From contig NZ_JBIQLE010000017.1 in NCBI RefSeq assembly GCF_044464525.1, positions 1-64,000 on the forward strand: a stretch of DNA of 64,000 nt, given 5' to 3'. Shown in pieces: positions 33,710 through 42,791 of the stretch. The notes below the pieces were generated by a model, which searched no databases, was not told the origin of the DNA, and worked only from the letters and a program-made list of their open reading frames with translations. Source of the stretch: Pusillimonas sp044464525 (GTDB lineage: Bacteria > Pseudomonadota > Gammaproteobacteria > Burkholderiales > Burkholderiaceae_B). A program made the translations under genes and the position numbers. Positions within the stretch are counted from its first letter, which is position 1. Each line of letters opens with the position of its first letter.

Positions 33710-34546
33710 TTATCTCAGGATAAACGCCGGAATATCCGTTCGGCGCAGAATCGTCGTTGTAGTGCTGCCCACCATCCACTGCCTGATTCTCGAGTGCCCG
33801 TAGGCGCCCATTACCAGCATATCCATTCCTTTTTGCTTGGCGAAGCCCAGCAGGGCATCAGCCGGTTCGCCGTCCAATCTTTCCGTGTCTATGTCGAAAC
33901 CGGCGTGCCGCAGTGTTTCTGCTGCGTGGTCCAGGGCTTCGGCGTCGCCGCCCACCGTGGCAATGACACCTTGCAAACCACGTAACATCGGGCTATTGGC
34001 CACCATCTCTACCATGGCCCGCCCTGTTGCGCTGGCATCGAACGCGATGAGAAAGCTTCGCGGAGGCTGAAAAGAACCTGTTGCCACCAGGATGGGGCGC
34101 TTCAGTGTTCGTACGGCGCCCTCAAGATTGTGGTCCAGCAGGAAACGTTTGGGTTTGTGCTTGTAATCGTGTTGTCCCAGTACGAACAGGCGGGTGTCGT
34201 CCTCGAGTTCGAGCAAAGTTTCAACCAGTTCTCCGTGCCGCTGTCGGACGCCGACTTCCTTGACCCCGGAAGAAACGGCGCGTTGCTGCGCAGACTCGAG
34301 TATTCGCTGGCCGTGTTCGCGAGCCAGCGTATTCCGGCGCTGGTCGAGATCGGCTAGTTCGGCCAACAATGTTTCATGCGCTCCAAGGCCGATGCTGCCA
34401 CTGGCGTCCAGACGTTCTTGCGGACTGGGAACCAATACGTGTAGAAACTCTAAAGCAGCATCCACGCGCATGGCCGCCCAAGCCGCGTAGTCGCACACCG
34501 CTTCGGTATAGTTTGCCCCGTCAACGCATGCAGTGATCTTGGTCAT
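33710..34546 (-). CDS. Tandem universal stress protein
   Basis: 278 residues with two UspA-like domains. The N-terminal one (1-150, TKITACVDGANYTEAVCDYA) has lost most of the ATP loop. The C-terminal one (160-278) ends with DMLVMGAYGHSRIRQWMVGS, then TTTTILRRTDIPAFI, the G-2x-G-9x-G(S/T) nucleotide signature. The role is general stress survival, with ATP or AMP binding likely at the second domain only. It is downstream of, and probably co-transcribed with, the SulP transporter (gap 9 bp), an association often seen for such pairs. Confidence 0.93.
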   Translation of the reverse strand: MTKITACVDGANYTEAVCDYAAWAAMRVDAALEFLHVLVPSPQERLDASGSIGLGAHETLLAELADLDQRRNTLAREHGQRILESAQQRAVSSGVKEVGVRQRHGELVETLLELEDDTRLFVLGQHDYKHKPKRFLLDHNLEGAVRTLKRPILVATGSFQPPRSFLIAFDASATGRAMVEMVANSPMLRGLQGVIATVGGDAEALDHAAETLRHAGFDIDTERLDGEPADALLGFAKQKGMDMLVMGAYGHSRIRQWMVGSTTTTILRRTDIPAFILR

Positions 34547-34555
34547 CTGGACTCC

Positions 34556-36037
34556 TTAGTTTTCAGTCAGGTCGATGCCGGCGTTTGGCTTGTCGTGGAT
34601 ACCGTAACGGTCGACGAGCGTGGCGCTGGCCTGATTCATGCCAACGACGTCCACCATCGTGCCTTCGCGACGATATTTAAATACCACCTTATCAAGCGCA
34701 TTCACTGCGGTGATGTCCCAAAAATGCGAATTGCCGACATCGATGGTGACGCGATCGACGGCTTCCTTGAAGTCGAACGCGTTGGTGAACCGCTCGGAGG
34801 AAGCAAAGAACACTTGCCCGCGGATAAAGTATGTCCTGTGCAACGTGTCGTCGGCAAGCTCGGACGTAACCTGGAAGAGCCTGCTTACCTTCGCCGCAAA
34901 GAATAGAGCGCTTAGCAGCACGCCGACAAAAACGCCCTTGGCCAGGTCGTGGGTGGCCACCACGACAATCACCGTGGACACCATGACGATGCTGGAGCTT
35001 TTGGGGTGGGTTCGCAGGTTGCGGATGGACTCCCAGCTGAACGTGCCGATAGAGACCATGATCATGACGGCCACCAGCGCCGCCATGGGTATCTGCTTGA
35101 CCCAGGGGCCCAGGAAAACCACCAGGATCAACAGCACCACCCCAGCCGTGAGCGCCGAGAGTCGTCCTCGCCCTCCTGATTTAACATTGATGACTGATTG
35201 CCCGATCATGGCGCAGCCGGCCATCCCTCCCATAAAACCCGAAGCGATGTTGGCGATGCCTTGACCGGCGCACTCGCGGTTTTTGTTGCTGGGCGTGTCT
35301 GTCAGGTCGTCTACGATGGTTGCCGTCATCATGGATTCAAGCAGGCCCACCACAGCCAACGTCAAAGAATAGGGCAGGATGATCTTGAGCGTTTCAAGGT
35401 TGAGGGGAACGTCGGGTATCAGGAAAATGGGAAGGCTGTCCGGCAGCTCGCCCATGTCTCCCACCGTGCGTATGTCCAGCCCCAGCGCCATGGCAACCGC
35501 CGTCAGAAGGACGATGCAGACAAGCGGAGAAGGAACCGCCTTGGTTACGTAGGGTAGAAGATAGATGATGGCGAGACCTGCCGCAGTCATGGCATACACA
35601 ACCCACGTGACATTGATCAGCTCGGGTAATTGCGCCATGAAGATGAGGATGGCCAACGCATTGACAAAGCCCGTGACCACAGAGCGCGACACAAAACGCA
35701 TCAGGGCGCCCAGCTTCAAGATACCCGCCAGAATCTGAAGCAGGCCGGTAAGCAGCGTTGCCGCAAGCAGGTATTGCAATCCATAGTCCTTGACCAGCGT
35801 CACCATGACCAGCGCCATCGCGCCGGTTGCGGCGGAGATCATGCCGGGACGCCCGCCCGCGAAAGCAATGACGACGGCGATACAGAAGGATGCGTATAAG
35901 CCCACTTTCGGGTCCACGCCTGCAATGATGGAAAACGCGATGGCCTCGGGTATCAAGGCCAACGCAACGACCAAGCCGGCAAGCAGGTCGCCTCGAACGT
36001 TGGAGAACCAATCCTGGTGTAGTGTTTTAGTAAGCAT
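34556..36037 (-). CDS. SulP-family anion transporter with STAS domain
   Basis: From ATG 36037 it has 493 residues. About ten to twelve membrane helices form the SLC26/SulP core (DLLAGLVVALALIPEAIAFS near the start, GFMGGMAGCAMIGQSVINVK in the middle). A C-terminal cytoplasmic STAS domain (YFIRGQVFFASSERFTNAFD onward) ends TLVDRYGIHDKP. It could carry sulfate, bicarbonate or a dicarboxylate; the sequence alone does not decide. The frame is open to a TTG at 36145, but ATG 36037 gives a normal N terminus, although no good Shine-Dalgarno sequence precedes either. It is paired with the downstream Usp gene. Confidence 0.92.
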   Translation of the reverse strand: MLTKTLHQDWFSNVRGDLLAGLVVALALIPEAIAFSIIAGVDPKVGLYASFCIAVVIAFAGGRPGMISAATGAMALVMVTLVKDYGLQYLLAATLLTGLLQILAGILKLGALMRFVSRSVVTGFVNALAILIFMAQLPELINVTWVVYAMTAAGLAIIYLLPYVTKAVPSPLVCIVLLTAVAMALGLDIRTVGDMGELPDSLPIFLIPDVPLNLETLKIILPYSLTLAVVGLLESMMTATIVDDLTDTPSNKNRECAGQGIANIASGFMGGMAGCAMIGQSVINVKSGGRGRLSALTAGVVLLILVVFLGPWVKQIPMAALVAVMIMVSIGTFSWESIRNLRTHPKSSSIVMVSTVIVVVATHDLAKGVFVGVLLSALFFAAKVSRLFQVTSELADDTLHRTYFIRGQVFFASSERFTNAFDFKEAVDRVTIDVGNSHFWDITAVNALDKVVFKYRREGTMVDVVGMNQASATLVDRYGIHDKPNAGIDLTEN

Positions 36038-36449
36038 ATGAAAGGCAACGTCACGCGCCGCCGATGTCACAGCGGGTAAGTGTGATAGGAACAAAGAAGT
36101 ATGGAGGCCGACGGCTTCTGGCAATAATTCTGCCAGGGCAGGCAAGGGATGAGCCGCCGACCTATGGCGGACAATTGCGTCGATTCACATTCGAGTGGAT
36201 CAGGCGATAGGGAGGATGCATTGGCAGGTGGGACCGTTGTAATCGCAATCAGGCGGCAGTAATTAGCACCGTCGGAATCAACGAGGCATTATATCCGAAT
36301 GACTTTTCTACTCTCGAAACCAAGTGGACGATTGCTTTTTCGATACCACTGGGGCGGCAGAATCCGTGTAACGTAAAATCCGGCTATATCCGCCGAAGCC
36401 GCGAGGGCCCGGCGATGCCGAATAACCACTATGAGAATCGTGCGCCGCC
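36038..36449. other. Divergent intergenic region, no gene recognised
   Basis: This is about 410 bases between sulP and the TRIC gene. It contains a 15-codon frame (ATG 36415 to TGA 36460-36462) that overlaps the TRIC start and could be a leader peptide. I see no strong promoter, repeat or RNA structure. Confidence 0.4.
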
Positions 36450-37067
36450 ATGGTATTGCTGACTCTTTTTATCATTGCCATCACCGCCGAAGCCATGACG
36501 GCCGCGTTGGCAGCCGGCCGGCGTGACATGGACTGGGTGGGGGTGTGCATCATTGCTTGCGTCACCGCCTTGGGCGGCGGTTCGGTCCGCGATGTGTTGC
36601 TGGGTCACTATCCGCTTACATGGGTGGCTAATCCCGAGTTTTTATGGATTACCGCAGGTGCGGCCATTATCACCGCCCTGATCGCCCCGGTAATGCGTCG
36701 GCTGCATAATCTTTTCCTGTTGCTTGATGCCCTGGGGCTCGTGGTGTTTACGGTGATCGGCTGCCGCATTGCGCAGGAAATGGACTTGCCCATTACCATC
36801 GTATTGGTCAGCGGCATGATCACCGGCTGTGCAGGCGGCGTGCTGCGTGACATTCTGTGCAACGATATTCCGCTTTTGCTGCGCAAAGAGCTCTATGCCA
36901 GTGTGTCGGTCCTGACTGGGGGCGTCTTCATGACCGCTCAGGCCCTGGACTTGCACATGAATATCTCGATGCTGATTGCCATGATGCTGGGGCTGACGAT
37001 GCGTATATTGGCACTGCGATACAACTGGCAGATGCCCAAATTTGTATATAGAGACGAATGGCGTTAA
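36450..37067 (+). CDS. TRIC-type (UPF0126) cation channel family protein
   Basis: 205 residues and about seven membrane helices. Two UPF0126/TRIC repeats each carry the glycine-rich signature: GGGSVRDVLLGHYPLTWV near 48 and AGGVLRDILCNDIPLLLRKE near 130. Prokaryotic TRIC proteins form homotrimeric potassium-permeable channels. No clear Shine-Dalgarno sequence precedes ATG 36450; an overlapping 15-codon frame with its own GAGGG stretch may aid translation. It is alone on this strand. Confidence 0.9.
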   Translation: MVLLTLFIIAITAEAMTAALAAGRRDMDWVGVCIIACVTALGGGSVRDVLLGHYPLTWVANPEFLWITAGAAIITALIAPVMRRLHNLFLLLDALGLVVFTVIGCRIAQEMDLPITIVLVSGMITGCAGGVLRDILCNDIPLLLRKELYASVSVLTGGVFMTAQALDLHMNISMLIAMMLGLTMRILALRYNWQMPKFVYRDEWR

Positions 37068-37218
37068 CGAGCGGGTAGCTGCAGGCGCTGCGAACTAGCT
37101 CTCCACGGAGCCCGGTGGCGGGTTGGCTCTGGCAGGACGCCAAAGCGCTTCCCTCGTGTACTCCACGAAATGGACGCTGCCGCAGACCCGTTTTTAAGAG
37201 TCGATTGTGCTAGCTGCG

Positions 37219-38184
37219 TCAGGCTCGGGTGTCGTCTTGTCGGCTGGATTCGGGCTTCGAGTTACGGACGTCGTCAAGCGCGATGACATTCAGCCGGCTG
37301 ATGGGGGTGGGCAGCCCTTGTCTCCTGATCGTGTCGTCGATGGCGGCCAGCATCGCATCGCGACGGTCCATGTCTTCGGCAAAGCTGGACACCCAGTATT
37401 TGACTCTGTAGGCGATGCCCTCGCTTTCGTAGCTGACAGCGCGGACACTGGGTTTTTGGCCTTCGGGTGCAGCGGGGTCCGAGACTGCCATGGCGGCGTC
37501 CATAAGAATTTTCTTGGCCTCGGCCACGGGGATGTCATGGCTCAGGATGATGCGCAGGTTGGCCCGGTAGTGCTTGCGTGGAGCACTGTAGTTGGTCAGC
37601 ATCTGTCGCGAGATGTGGCTGTTGGGCAGGATCATGTAAGTGCTGTCGGGCGTTAGGATGCGAGTGGTGCGCCAGCCTATTTCTATCACCCGGCCGCTTG
37701 TCTCGGCATCGAACTTGACCCAGTCGCCGATGCGGTACGGCGCTTCCAGGCCAAGGGCGATGCCTGCCAATACGTCTGCCAGTACGTTGCGTATGGCAAA
37801 GCCCAACACCGCGATGATCAAGCCGGAACTGGCAAGAATGCCGCCGGTGGGGCGGCCCACCAGCAGTCCCACGGCGATGATGGTGGCGATGGTAAACAGC
37901 GCCGCGGTAAGCAACTCGCTTAGCAGCCTGGGTGTCTTGCGTTTTCCCTTGACCTTGCGCGCCACCGTCAGCTTGACGATGCGCGCCAGCAGCCAGGCCA
38001 GGGAATAGATGATGGCCGCCATGCTGAAGCGGCGGATAGCCTGCAGGTCGGCCTCTGAGACGGTGTCCCGCAGCGGGAAGGCGGCAAAGAATCGCAGCAG
38101 CAAAAATGCCAGGCACAGCAACGCCGGCCATAGCAGCCATAGTGTTCTGGTTTGCCAGGTTTCGTTTGCCGGGTTCTTGCTCAA
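37219..38184 (-). CDS. MscS-family mechanosensitive ion channel
   Basis: 321 residues. Three predicted membrane helices occupy the first 130 residues. The pore-lining helix contains GGILASSGLIIAVLGFAIRN, then VLADVLAGIALGLEAPYRIGDWVK, the conserved MscS TM3 and beta-domain start. The cytoplasmic vestibule domain follows (GRVIEIGWRTTRILTPDSTYMILPN). It releases solutes during hypo-osmotic shock. The last 20 residues are charged and variable. It is divergent from the PepSY operon only by position; both are on the minus strand, with 77 bp between. Confidence 0.93.
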   Translation of the reverse strand: MSKNPANETWQTRTLWLLWPALLCLAFLLLRFFAAFPLRDTVSEADLQAIRRFSMAAIIYSLAWLLARIVKLTVARKVKGKRKTPRLLSELLTAALFTIATIIAVGLLVGRPTGGILASSGLIIAVLGFAIRNVLADVLAGIALGLEAPYRIGDWVKFDAETSGRVIEIGWRTTRILTPDSTYMILPNSHISRQMLTNYSAPRKHYRANLRIILSHDIPVAEAKKILMDAAMAVSDPAAPEGQKPSVRAVSYESEGIAYRVKYWVSSFAEDMDRRDAMLAAIDDTIRRQGLPTPISRLNVIALDDVRNSKPESSRQDDTRA

Positions 38185-38261
38185 GCGGATTGTCCTATGG
38201 GTGCTGACAGGCGGGTTATTGTTTCGGGTGAAACGGCCACCAGTATATTAAACGCTGGCGA

Positions 38262-39866
38262 CTACGCACCGGGCCTTTTTGTTCGGGCAGTGCGCGTGTT
38301 GCGCCGTAGCCGGCGCCAACCTATCACTATGCCGGCGATACACACGACAATGCCGCCCAAACTAAGCAGGATCAAGACCACATCGCGTGCAGCTCCTGCC
38401 TGAAGCAGCCCGGGCGTGTCCCAACTATGCAGAAAATAAAACAGCCACCGGCCCACGCGTGCCTGTGATGAAACACTGGATGCAACCAGCCCGGTGTTCA
38501 GGTCAATGTAGACCCGGGTACGGTCGGGGTCGAGGAAATCAACACGCAAGGCGGGCAGGCCGCGAACCAAGGCCCCGTTCATGGCTTCGGGATGACGCTG
38601 ATAGTAATAGGGGCCGTGTTCCGTGACGAGCTCTTCACGCGCTGTGGGCGCATTGAAAAGCCGCCTCGCAGCCGGTATCACCTGCTCAGGCTGCCAGGTC
38701 TGATCCACGGCGAGGCTGCCGTTCTGTTCCCTGACGATGCGGGTTCGGGCACGCCGGTCGTGGGCCAGTACGTAGGCCCGCCCGCCAAGACTATGCCAGG
38801 CCAGTTCGGCGGGGCGGAAGCCCTCGGCATTGAGGGCGGTGATTATCATTGCCGGATCACCCAGCGGGCCCGCCGGAATCTGGCGGTCTCCCGCATACGC
38901 GCTTTGGTTGGGCCTTTGCTTGGGCGAGAACACGCCTTCCGGGTTCATCGACATAAGACCGCTGAAGATCCAGGTGCATACGAAGCCGCCGAATAGCAGG
39001 CCGGCTACATGGTGCCACTTCATCCAGGGTTCGCGGTATGGTGAGCGCGACCCGGATTTATAGCGGCCTCCGAAGCGCCAGCGCCAAAGACCAACGCAAA
39101 CCCCGCTGATCGCCGACACTGTCCCGACGAAGGACAGGACGATGACAACCCACGTCCAGACCGGATCTACCGATGAACTTCGAAACATGTACAGCCAGTG
39201 CAGCCATGCTCCGACGTAGTTCCAGCGCTGCTGCGATACAGAAGCATCCAGCACGACCTGGCCGGTGCGCGACGAAACATAGAGGGTGGCGGCCTTGGCG
39301 CCGTGGACATCGACCTTATGCAAGGGTCTATGAGCGTCCAGGCCGCCCGAGTGGGTCCATCTATCTTCGTCGATCAAGCCATGGTACGTAATGTCCAACG
39401 CATGCAACGGCCGCTCGGAAGACGGGTCGTTTTTCAAGCTCGCCCGGGCTTCGGGCGTTGAATCACTGTTTGGCGTATGTTGAGTCGCGGCGAAACGCGC
39501 GGCGGCGCGCATTGCCTCTTCGGCCGACACCGGCGCGGACTTGTCCTGGCCCGTGCCGCCATCGTACACGCGCAGTTCTCCGCCTGCCTTGACGACATAG
39601 GCGGGTGCGCCCGCGATAGAGGTCAGTACGACGGCATCCGGCATGCCGGCAGGATCGCCAACGGCATCATGCAGCCAGACGCAGCAGCCGCGCGCATCCA
39701 GCTCAGGCAGCGCGGCCAGCCGCTCCCAGGGCGTCAGCTTGGGGTAGCCGACGTACAGCATGACGATGCCGCTGACGAACCAGATCAGCATCAGCAGGCA
39801 GCCCGCGATGCCTGTCCATCGGTGGGTCAGGTAGACCAGCCGCTTTGATCTGGAAGCTAAGCTCAT
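38262..39866 (-). CDS. PepSY-associated TM helix protein
   Basis: 534 residues. An N-terminal helix RWTGIAGCLLMLIWFVSGIV (16-35) is followed by a periplasmic PepSY-like region and paired central helices (WVVIVLSFVGTVSAISGVCVG and HHVAGLLFGGFVCTWIFSGL). A second PepSY-like region follows, and a final helix is VVLILLSLGGIVVCIAGIVI. Such proteins accompany TonB-dependent receptors and are thought to reduce or help import the metal-chelate. It is the last gene of the DUF2946-receptor-PepSY operon, starting 10 bp after the receptor stop. This three-gene order equals the copper-responsive bp2923-bfrG-bp2921 operon of Bordetella pertussis as I recall it. Confidence 0.88.
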   Translation of the reverse strand: MSLASRSKRLVYLTHRWTGIAGCLLMLIWFVSGIVMLYVGYPKLTPWERLAALPELDARGCCVWLHDAVGDPAGMPDAVVLTSIAGAPAYVVKAGGELRVYDGGTGQDKSAPVSAEEAMRAAARFAATQHTPNSDSTPEARASLKNDPSSERPLHALDITYHGLIDEDRWTHSGGLDAHRPLHKVDVHGAKAATLYVSSRTGQVVLDASVSQQRWNYVGAWLHWLYMFRSSSVDPVWTWVVIVLSFVGTVSAISGVCVGLWRWRFGGRYKSGSRSPYREPWMKWHHVAGLLFGGFVCTWIFSGLMSMNPEGVFSPKQRPNQSAYAGDRQIPAGPLGDPAMIITALNAEGFRPAELAWHSLGGRAYVLAHDRRARTRIVREQNGSLAVDQTWQPEQVIPAARRLFNAPTAREELVTEHGPYYYQRHPEAMNGALVRGLPALRVDFLDPDRTRVYIDLNTGLVASSVSSQARVGRWLFYFLHSWDTPGLLQAGAARDVVLILLSLGGIVVCIAGIVIGWRRLRRNTRTARTKRPGA

Positions 39867-39876
39867 GGCGGTTGGA

Positions 39877-42057
39877 CTAGAAACGGTGGTTCAGCGTCAG
39901 CTCGAAGCGCCGGCCCGGCCCGTACAGCCATTGTGTGGCCGTATAGTAGGCGGTCGTGAAATAAGGCCGGTCGAAGACGTTGTAGCCGCGCGCGGTCAGG
40001 GTGGTTTGCTTGCTTGCCTGCCAGCGCAGTGCGAGATCGGTGCTGGTGTACGAGGGCAGCTCCAGGGTGTTTGCGTTGTCGGCGTAGCGCTTGCCCACGT
40101 ACTGGATGCCTCCCATGGCGGTCCAGCCGGGCTGGAAGTTCCAGCTAAGCCAGACGTTGGCCAGTTTCTGGGCGACATTGGGCGGCACTCTTCCCTTGCG
40201 GGATACGACGGAAGAGCCCAGGGGCTCGTCGAAGTCGTCGAAGCGGGCGCGCAGTATGGCGCCGTTGGCCTGCACGGACCAGTTCCGCGCGAATTCCAGC
40301 TTCAGTGATGCCTCGAGCCCGCGCGACGATTGCCCGCCCACCTGCACGCGCTGGCTGGGGTCGCTGGGATCGCGGCTGAGCAGATTGGTTTTCTTGATCT
40401 GATAGGCGGCCAGCGTCCATTCGCCCGCGTCCTGCCAAAAGCTTTGCTTCAGCCCGATCTCGATCTGCTTTCCCTTGGCCATTTCAAACTGGGCGTTGGC
40501 GGGGCTGAGCATCAGCAGGCCGCTGACGGGGTCGGCCGCCTGCGAATACTGAGCGTACAGCGCAAGGCCGGGATCAATGTCGTACACCATGCCCAGCCGG
40601 TAGCCGATGTTGGAGTAGCTTCGGTCAAGGGTCCGGGCGCCCTGGACCAAGTCGTCGCGATGCACATCGGCGTGGTCGTAGCGCAGGCCCGCAATCACCG
40701 CCCACCTGGAGGTGAGTTTGAGCCGGTTTTCCATGAACAGGGCATATTGCAGCGCCTCGTTGCGATAGCGGGGTATCGTCGGCTCGCCGCTGTGAAAGTA
40801 GCCCGGCTCGGGGTCGTAGGGATCAATCCGATCCGCGCTGCCAAAATAATTGTTGTTGTTGTGCTGGAACCGGCTTCGATTCACGTCGAAACCGATGGAG
40901 AAGGTGTTGGGCAGATCGCCCAGCTGTCCTTCAAATGCGGCGTTGGCGGTAAAGCCGGTCTGTCTCTGGTCGTGATGGATTTCGGTATTGTCCGAGCGGT
41001 CGATCATGCCCGATGCCGGGTCGTGGACATAGCGTTCGGCATTGTGCCAGTGCCGCTTGCTGCGGATGTGGTACAGCTTGGCCCGTATCGTGGCCGAGTC
41101 GCTGGGCGTCCATAGCGCGTCAAGCTCGGTCCATTGGTCGCGGTAACGGATCACACCATCGTCGACGTTGTAGTTCTTTTCGCGCAGGGCGTCCACCTGT
41201 CGCCCGTCGATCAGCGGGGTTCCAAAATAGGCCATGGGCTTCTGGTAGCCGTAGGCGTGGCTGAGCTTCAGGCTCAGGTCGCGGGTGGCTTCCCATTGCA
41301 GCGCGCCCGAAAAAGTAGCGTCGCGCGATTTGGCGCGGTCCACCCAGTTGTCAGAGCGGTTGCCGCTCAGGTCGAGGCGATACGACACGGTGTCGCTGAT
41401 GCTGCCGCTGCTGTCCAGGCCCAGGCGAGCCGTGCTGTCTGTGCCCATCGTAGCCTGGAGCTCGTTTTCGACTGGGCCATGGCGGGGTTGGCGCGGCACG
41501 ACGTTGACGACGCCGCCGATGGCGCCGTCTCCGTAGATCACCGATGCCGGCCCGCGCAGCACTTCGATGCGGTCCACCGACCACGTATCGAACGGAAACG
41601 TGACGCCCACGCCGCCGTACTGGCGCAGCCCGTCGTACAAGCGCATTACCGAGGTGCTGTCGGTAAAGCCGCGGGTTGAAAAGGACGAGCCGCCGTTGCC
41701 GGGATGGCCCATGGCGCTGATGCCCCCGGCACGTGTGACGGCTTCCGCAATGCCATGGTCGCCGCGCGTTTCAAGCTGGTTGCGATCAATGACGTCGATG
41801 CTGGCGGGTGTCTCGCGCGGAGTCAGGTTCAGGTTGGAGCCCGCCTGTGCGGGCCGGTCCAGCGTCGACGCCTGCTCGGAGGATACGGTGATGGGAGCCA
41901 GGGTGGCTGCCTGGCCCTGCGTCGGCTGGCTTTGTGCAAGCGCCGCCAGTGGGCACAGCGCGGTTGCGGCAAGCAGCGGCAGGTGACACAGCGCGGCGCC
42001 CTGGGTATGAATATGCATGATCGAGCGGCGGAGCGTCGATATGGACGGGAGTTTCAT
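39877..42057 (-). CDS. TonB-dependent siderophore/metal receptor (BfrG-like)
   Basis: Outer-membrane active transporter. From ATG 42057, with AGGAAG upstream, it has 726 residues including a signal peptide (HLPLLAATALCPLAALAQ). The plug domain contains TPASIDVIDRNQLETRGDHG and the barrel-plug junction VDRIEVLRGPASVIYGDGAI. The 22-strand barrel ends in the aromatic terminus FELTLNHRF, recognised by the Bam machinery. No extra N-terminal signalling domain is present, so it is not a FecA-type transducer. The ligand is not evident, and the neighbours point to copper-linked regulation. An upstream frame to 42165 is not needed. Confidence 0.93.
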   Translation of the reverse strand: MKLPSISTLRRSIMHIHTQGAALCHLPLLAATALCPLAALAQSQPTQGQAATLAPITVSSEQASTLDRPAQAGSNLNLTPRETPASIDVIDRNQLETRGDHGIAEAVTRAGGISAMGHPGNGGSSFSTRGFTDSTSVMRLYDGLRQYGGVGVTFPFDTWSVDRIEVLRGPASVIYGDGAIGGVVNVVPRQPRHGPVENELQATMGTDSTARLGLDSSGSISDTVSYRLDLSGNRSDNWVDRAKSRDATFSGALQWEATRDLSLKLSHAYGYQKPMAYFGTPLIDGRQVDALREKNYNVDDGVIRYRDQWTELDALWTPSDSATIRAKLYHIRSKRHWHNAERYVHDPASGMIDRSDNTEIHHDQRQTGFTANAAFEGQLGDLPNTFSIGFDVNRSRFQHNNNNYFGSADRIDPYDPEPGYFHSGEPTIPRYRNEALQYALFMENRLKLTSRWAVIAGLRYDHADVHRDDLVQGARTLDRSYSNIGYRLGMVYDIDPGLALYAQYSQAADPVSGLLMLSPANAQFEMAKGKQIEIGLKQSFWQDAGEWTLAAYQIKKTNLLSRDPSDPSQRVQVGGQSSRGLEASLKLEFARNWSVQANGAILRARFDDFDEPLGSSVVSRKGRVPPNVAQKLANVWLSWNFQPGWTAMGGIQYVGKRYADNANTLELPSYTSTDLALRWQASKQTTLTARGYNVFDRPYFTTAYYTATQWLYGPGRRFELTLNHRF

Positions 42058-42315
42058 GAGTGCTTCCTGATGAGCCGGTATCGTTTCCGACGCTCGAGAT
42101 GCCCTATGGCTCAGGCCGATCAGTGACAGGCTGGACGAAGCCTTGTAACGGACGGCCCGCGGCATGCTGTTGCCGAGCTGAAGCGGAGACGAAGACGAGT
42201 TTTCGATATTCCACCGTCGTTCGCCTCAAGGGCGAGCGCGAGTGCGCCGCATGTTTGAATGGGACGCTGACGCGCCCTCAAACCGGGCTGGGCGACGGTG
42301 CGGGTGGCTGTGGAA
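42058..42315 (-). promoter_or_regulatory. 258-base leader between the DUF2946 gene and the TonB receptor gene
   Basis: Too long for simple translational coupling and without a recognisable gene. In Bordetella, the stretch after the CruR frame is where copper-dependent premature (Rho-type) termination is set. The base composition here is GC-rich with short inverted repeats but no intrinsic terminator. The regulatory assignment is inference from synteny. Confidence 0.4.
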
Positions 42316-42705
42316 TCAGGAAGTGGCGGGGGGCGCCCGGGCGAGCGCCGGACTCCAGGTTGTTTCGTTTTGCGGAGGAGTGTTCGGGGCCGCGGCGATG
42401 CGCAGCACGAAGTCGGTTCGCGTCGCGGGCGTGACAGCAACGTCTTCAGGAGAGGTGGAGGGATGGAAGCACAGCAGGCAGTGGCCTTCCTGAGCGTCGA
42501 CTATTTGGCTTGATGTTGAATCCGGGTCGCCGTCGACCTGGATGGCGACGAGTTCGGGGCCGTCAACACTGCAAAGTTGAGCCCATACTATGCGCGATGC
42601 ATCCGGCCCGCCCAGGCCCATCGCCAAAGAGGGGGCCAGCGTCGAGAACACAAAGGCCAGTAGTACCAGCCAACTGGTGGGTTGCCGTGCTTTTGAACGA
42701 GCCAT
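42316..42705 (-). CDS. DUF2946 small protein, CruR-like
   Basis: From ATG 42705 it has 129 residues. A hydrophobic N-terminal segment SWLVLLAFVFSTLAPSLAMG (11-30) is followed by a soluble part with the copper-type motif HCLLCFH (His75, Cys76, Cys79, His81). The C-terminal tail is Pro-rich (RAPPATS). In B. pertussis a DUF2946 upstream frame named CruR senses copper through its CxxC while being translated, and so sets expression of the downstream bfrG. The same three-gene order here makes this role likely. The frame is open upstream to 42924, but ATG 42705 gives the family N terminus. No strong Shine-Dalgarno sequence is visible. Confidence 0.8.
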   Translation of the reverse strand: MARSKARQPTSWLVLLAFVFSTLAPSLAMGLGGPDASRIVWAQLCSVDGPELVAIQVDGDPDSTSSQIVDAQEGHCLLCFHPSTSPEDVAVTPATRTDFVLRIAAAPNTPPQNETTWSPALARAPPATS

Positions 42706-42727
42706 GGTCGGAAGGCTATGGAAAATT

Positions 42728-42750
42728 AATCGCCGGGCTTGCCAGCGATT
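42728..42750. terminator. Possible terminator between the NSS transporter and the DUF2946 gene
   Basis: A 6-bp stem AATCGC/GCGATT has an 11-nt loop. It is followed by TTTTTT on the plus strand and TAATTTT on the minus strand. It would separate gshA-transporter transcripts from the receptor operon, or act in the latter's leader. Confidence 0.5.
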
Positions 42751-42791
42751 TTTTTGAATCTTAGCATGCCCTGTTGCCTGAAAGCGGCACG

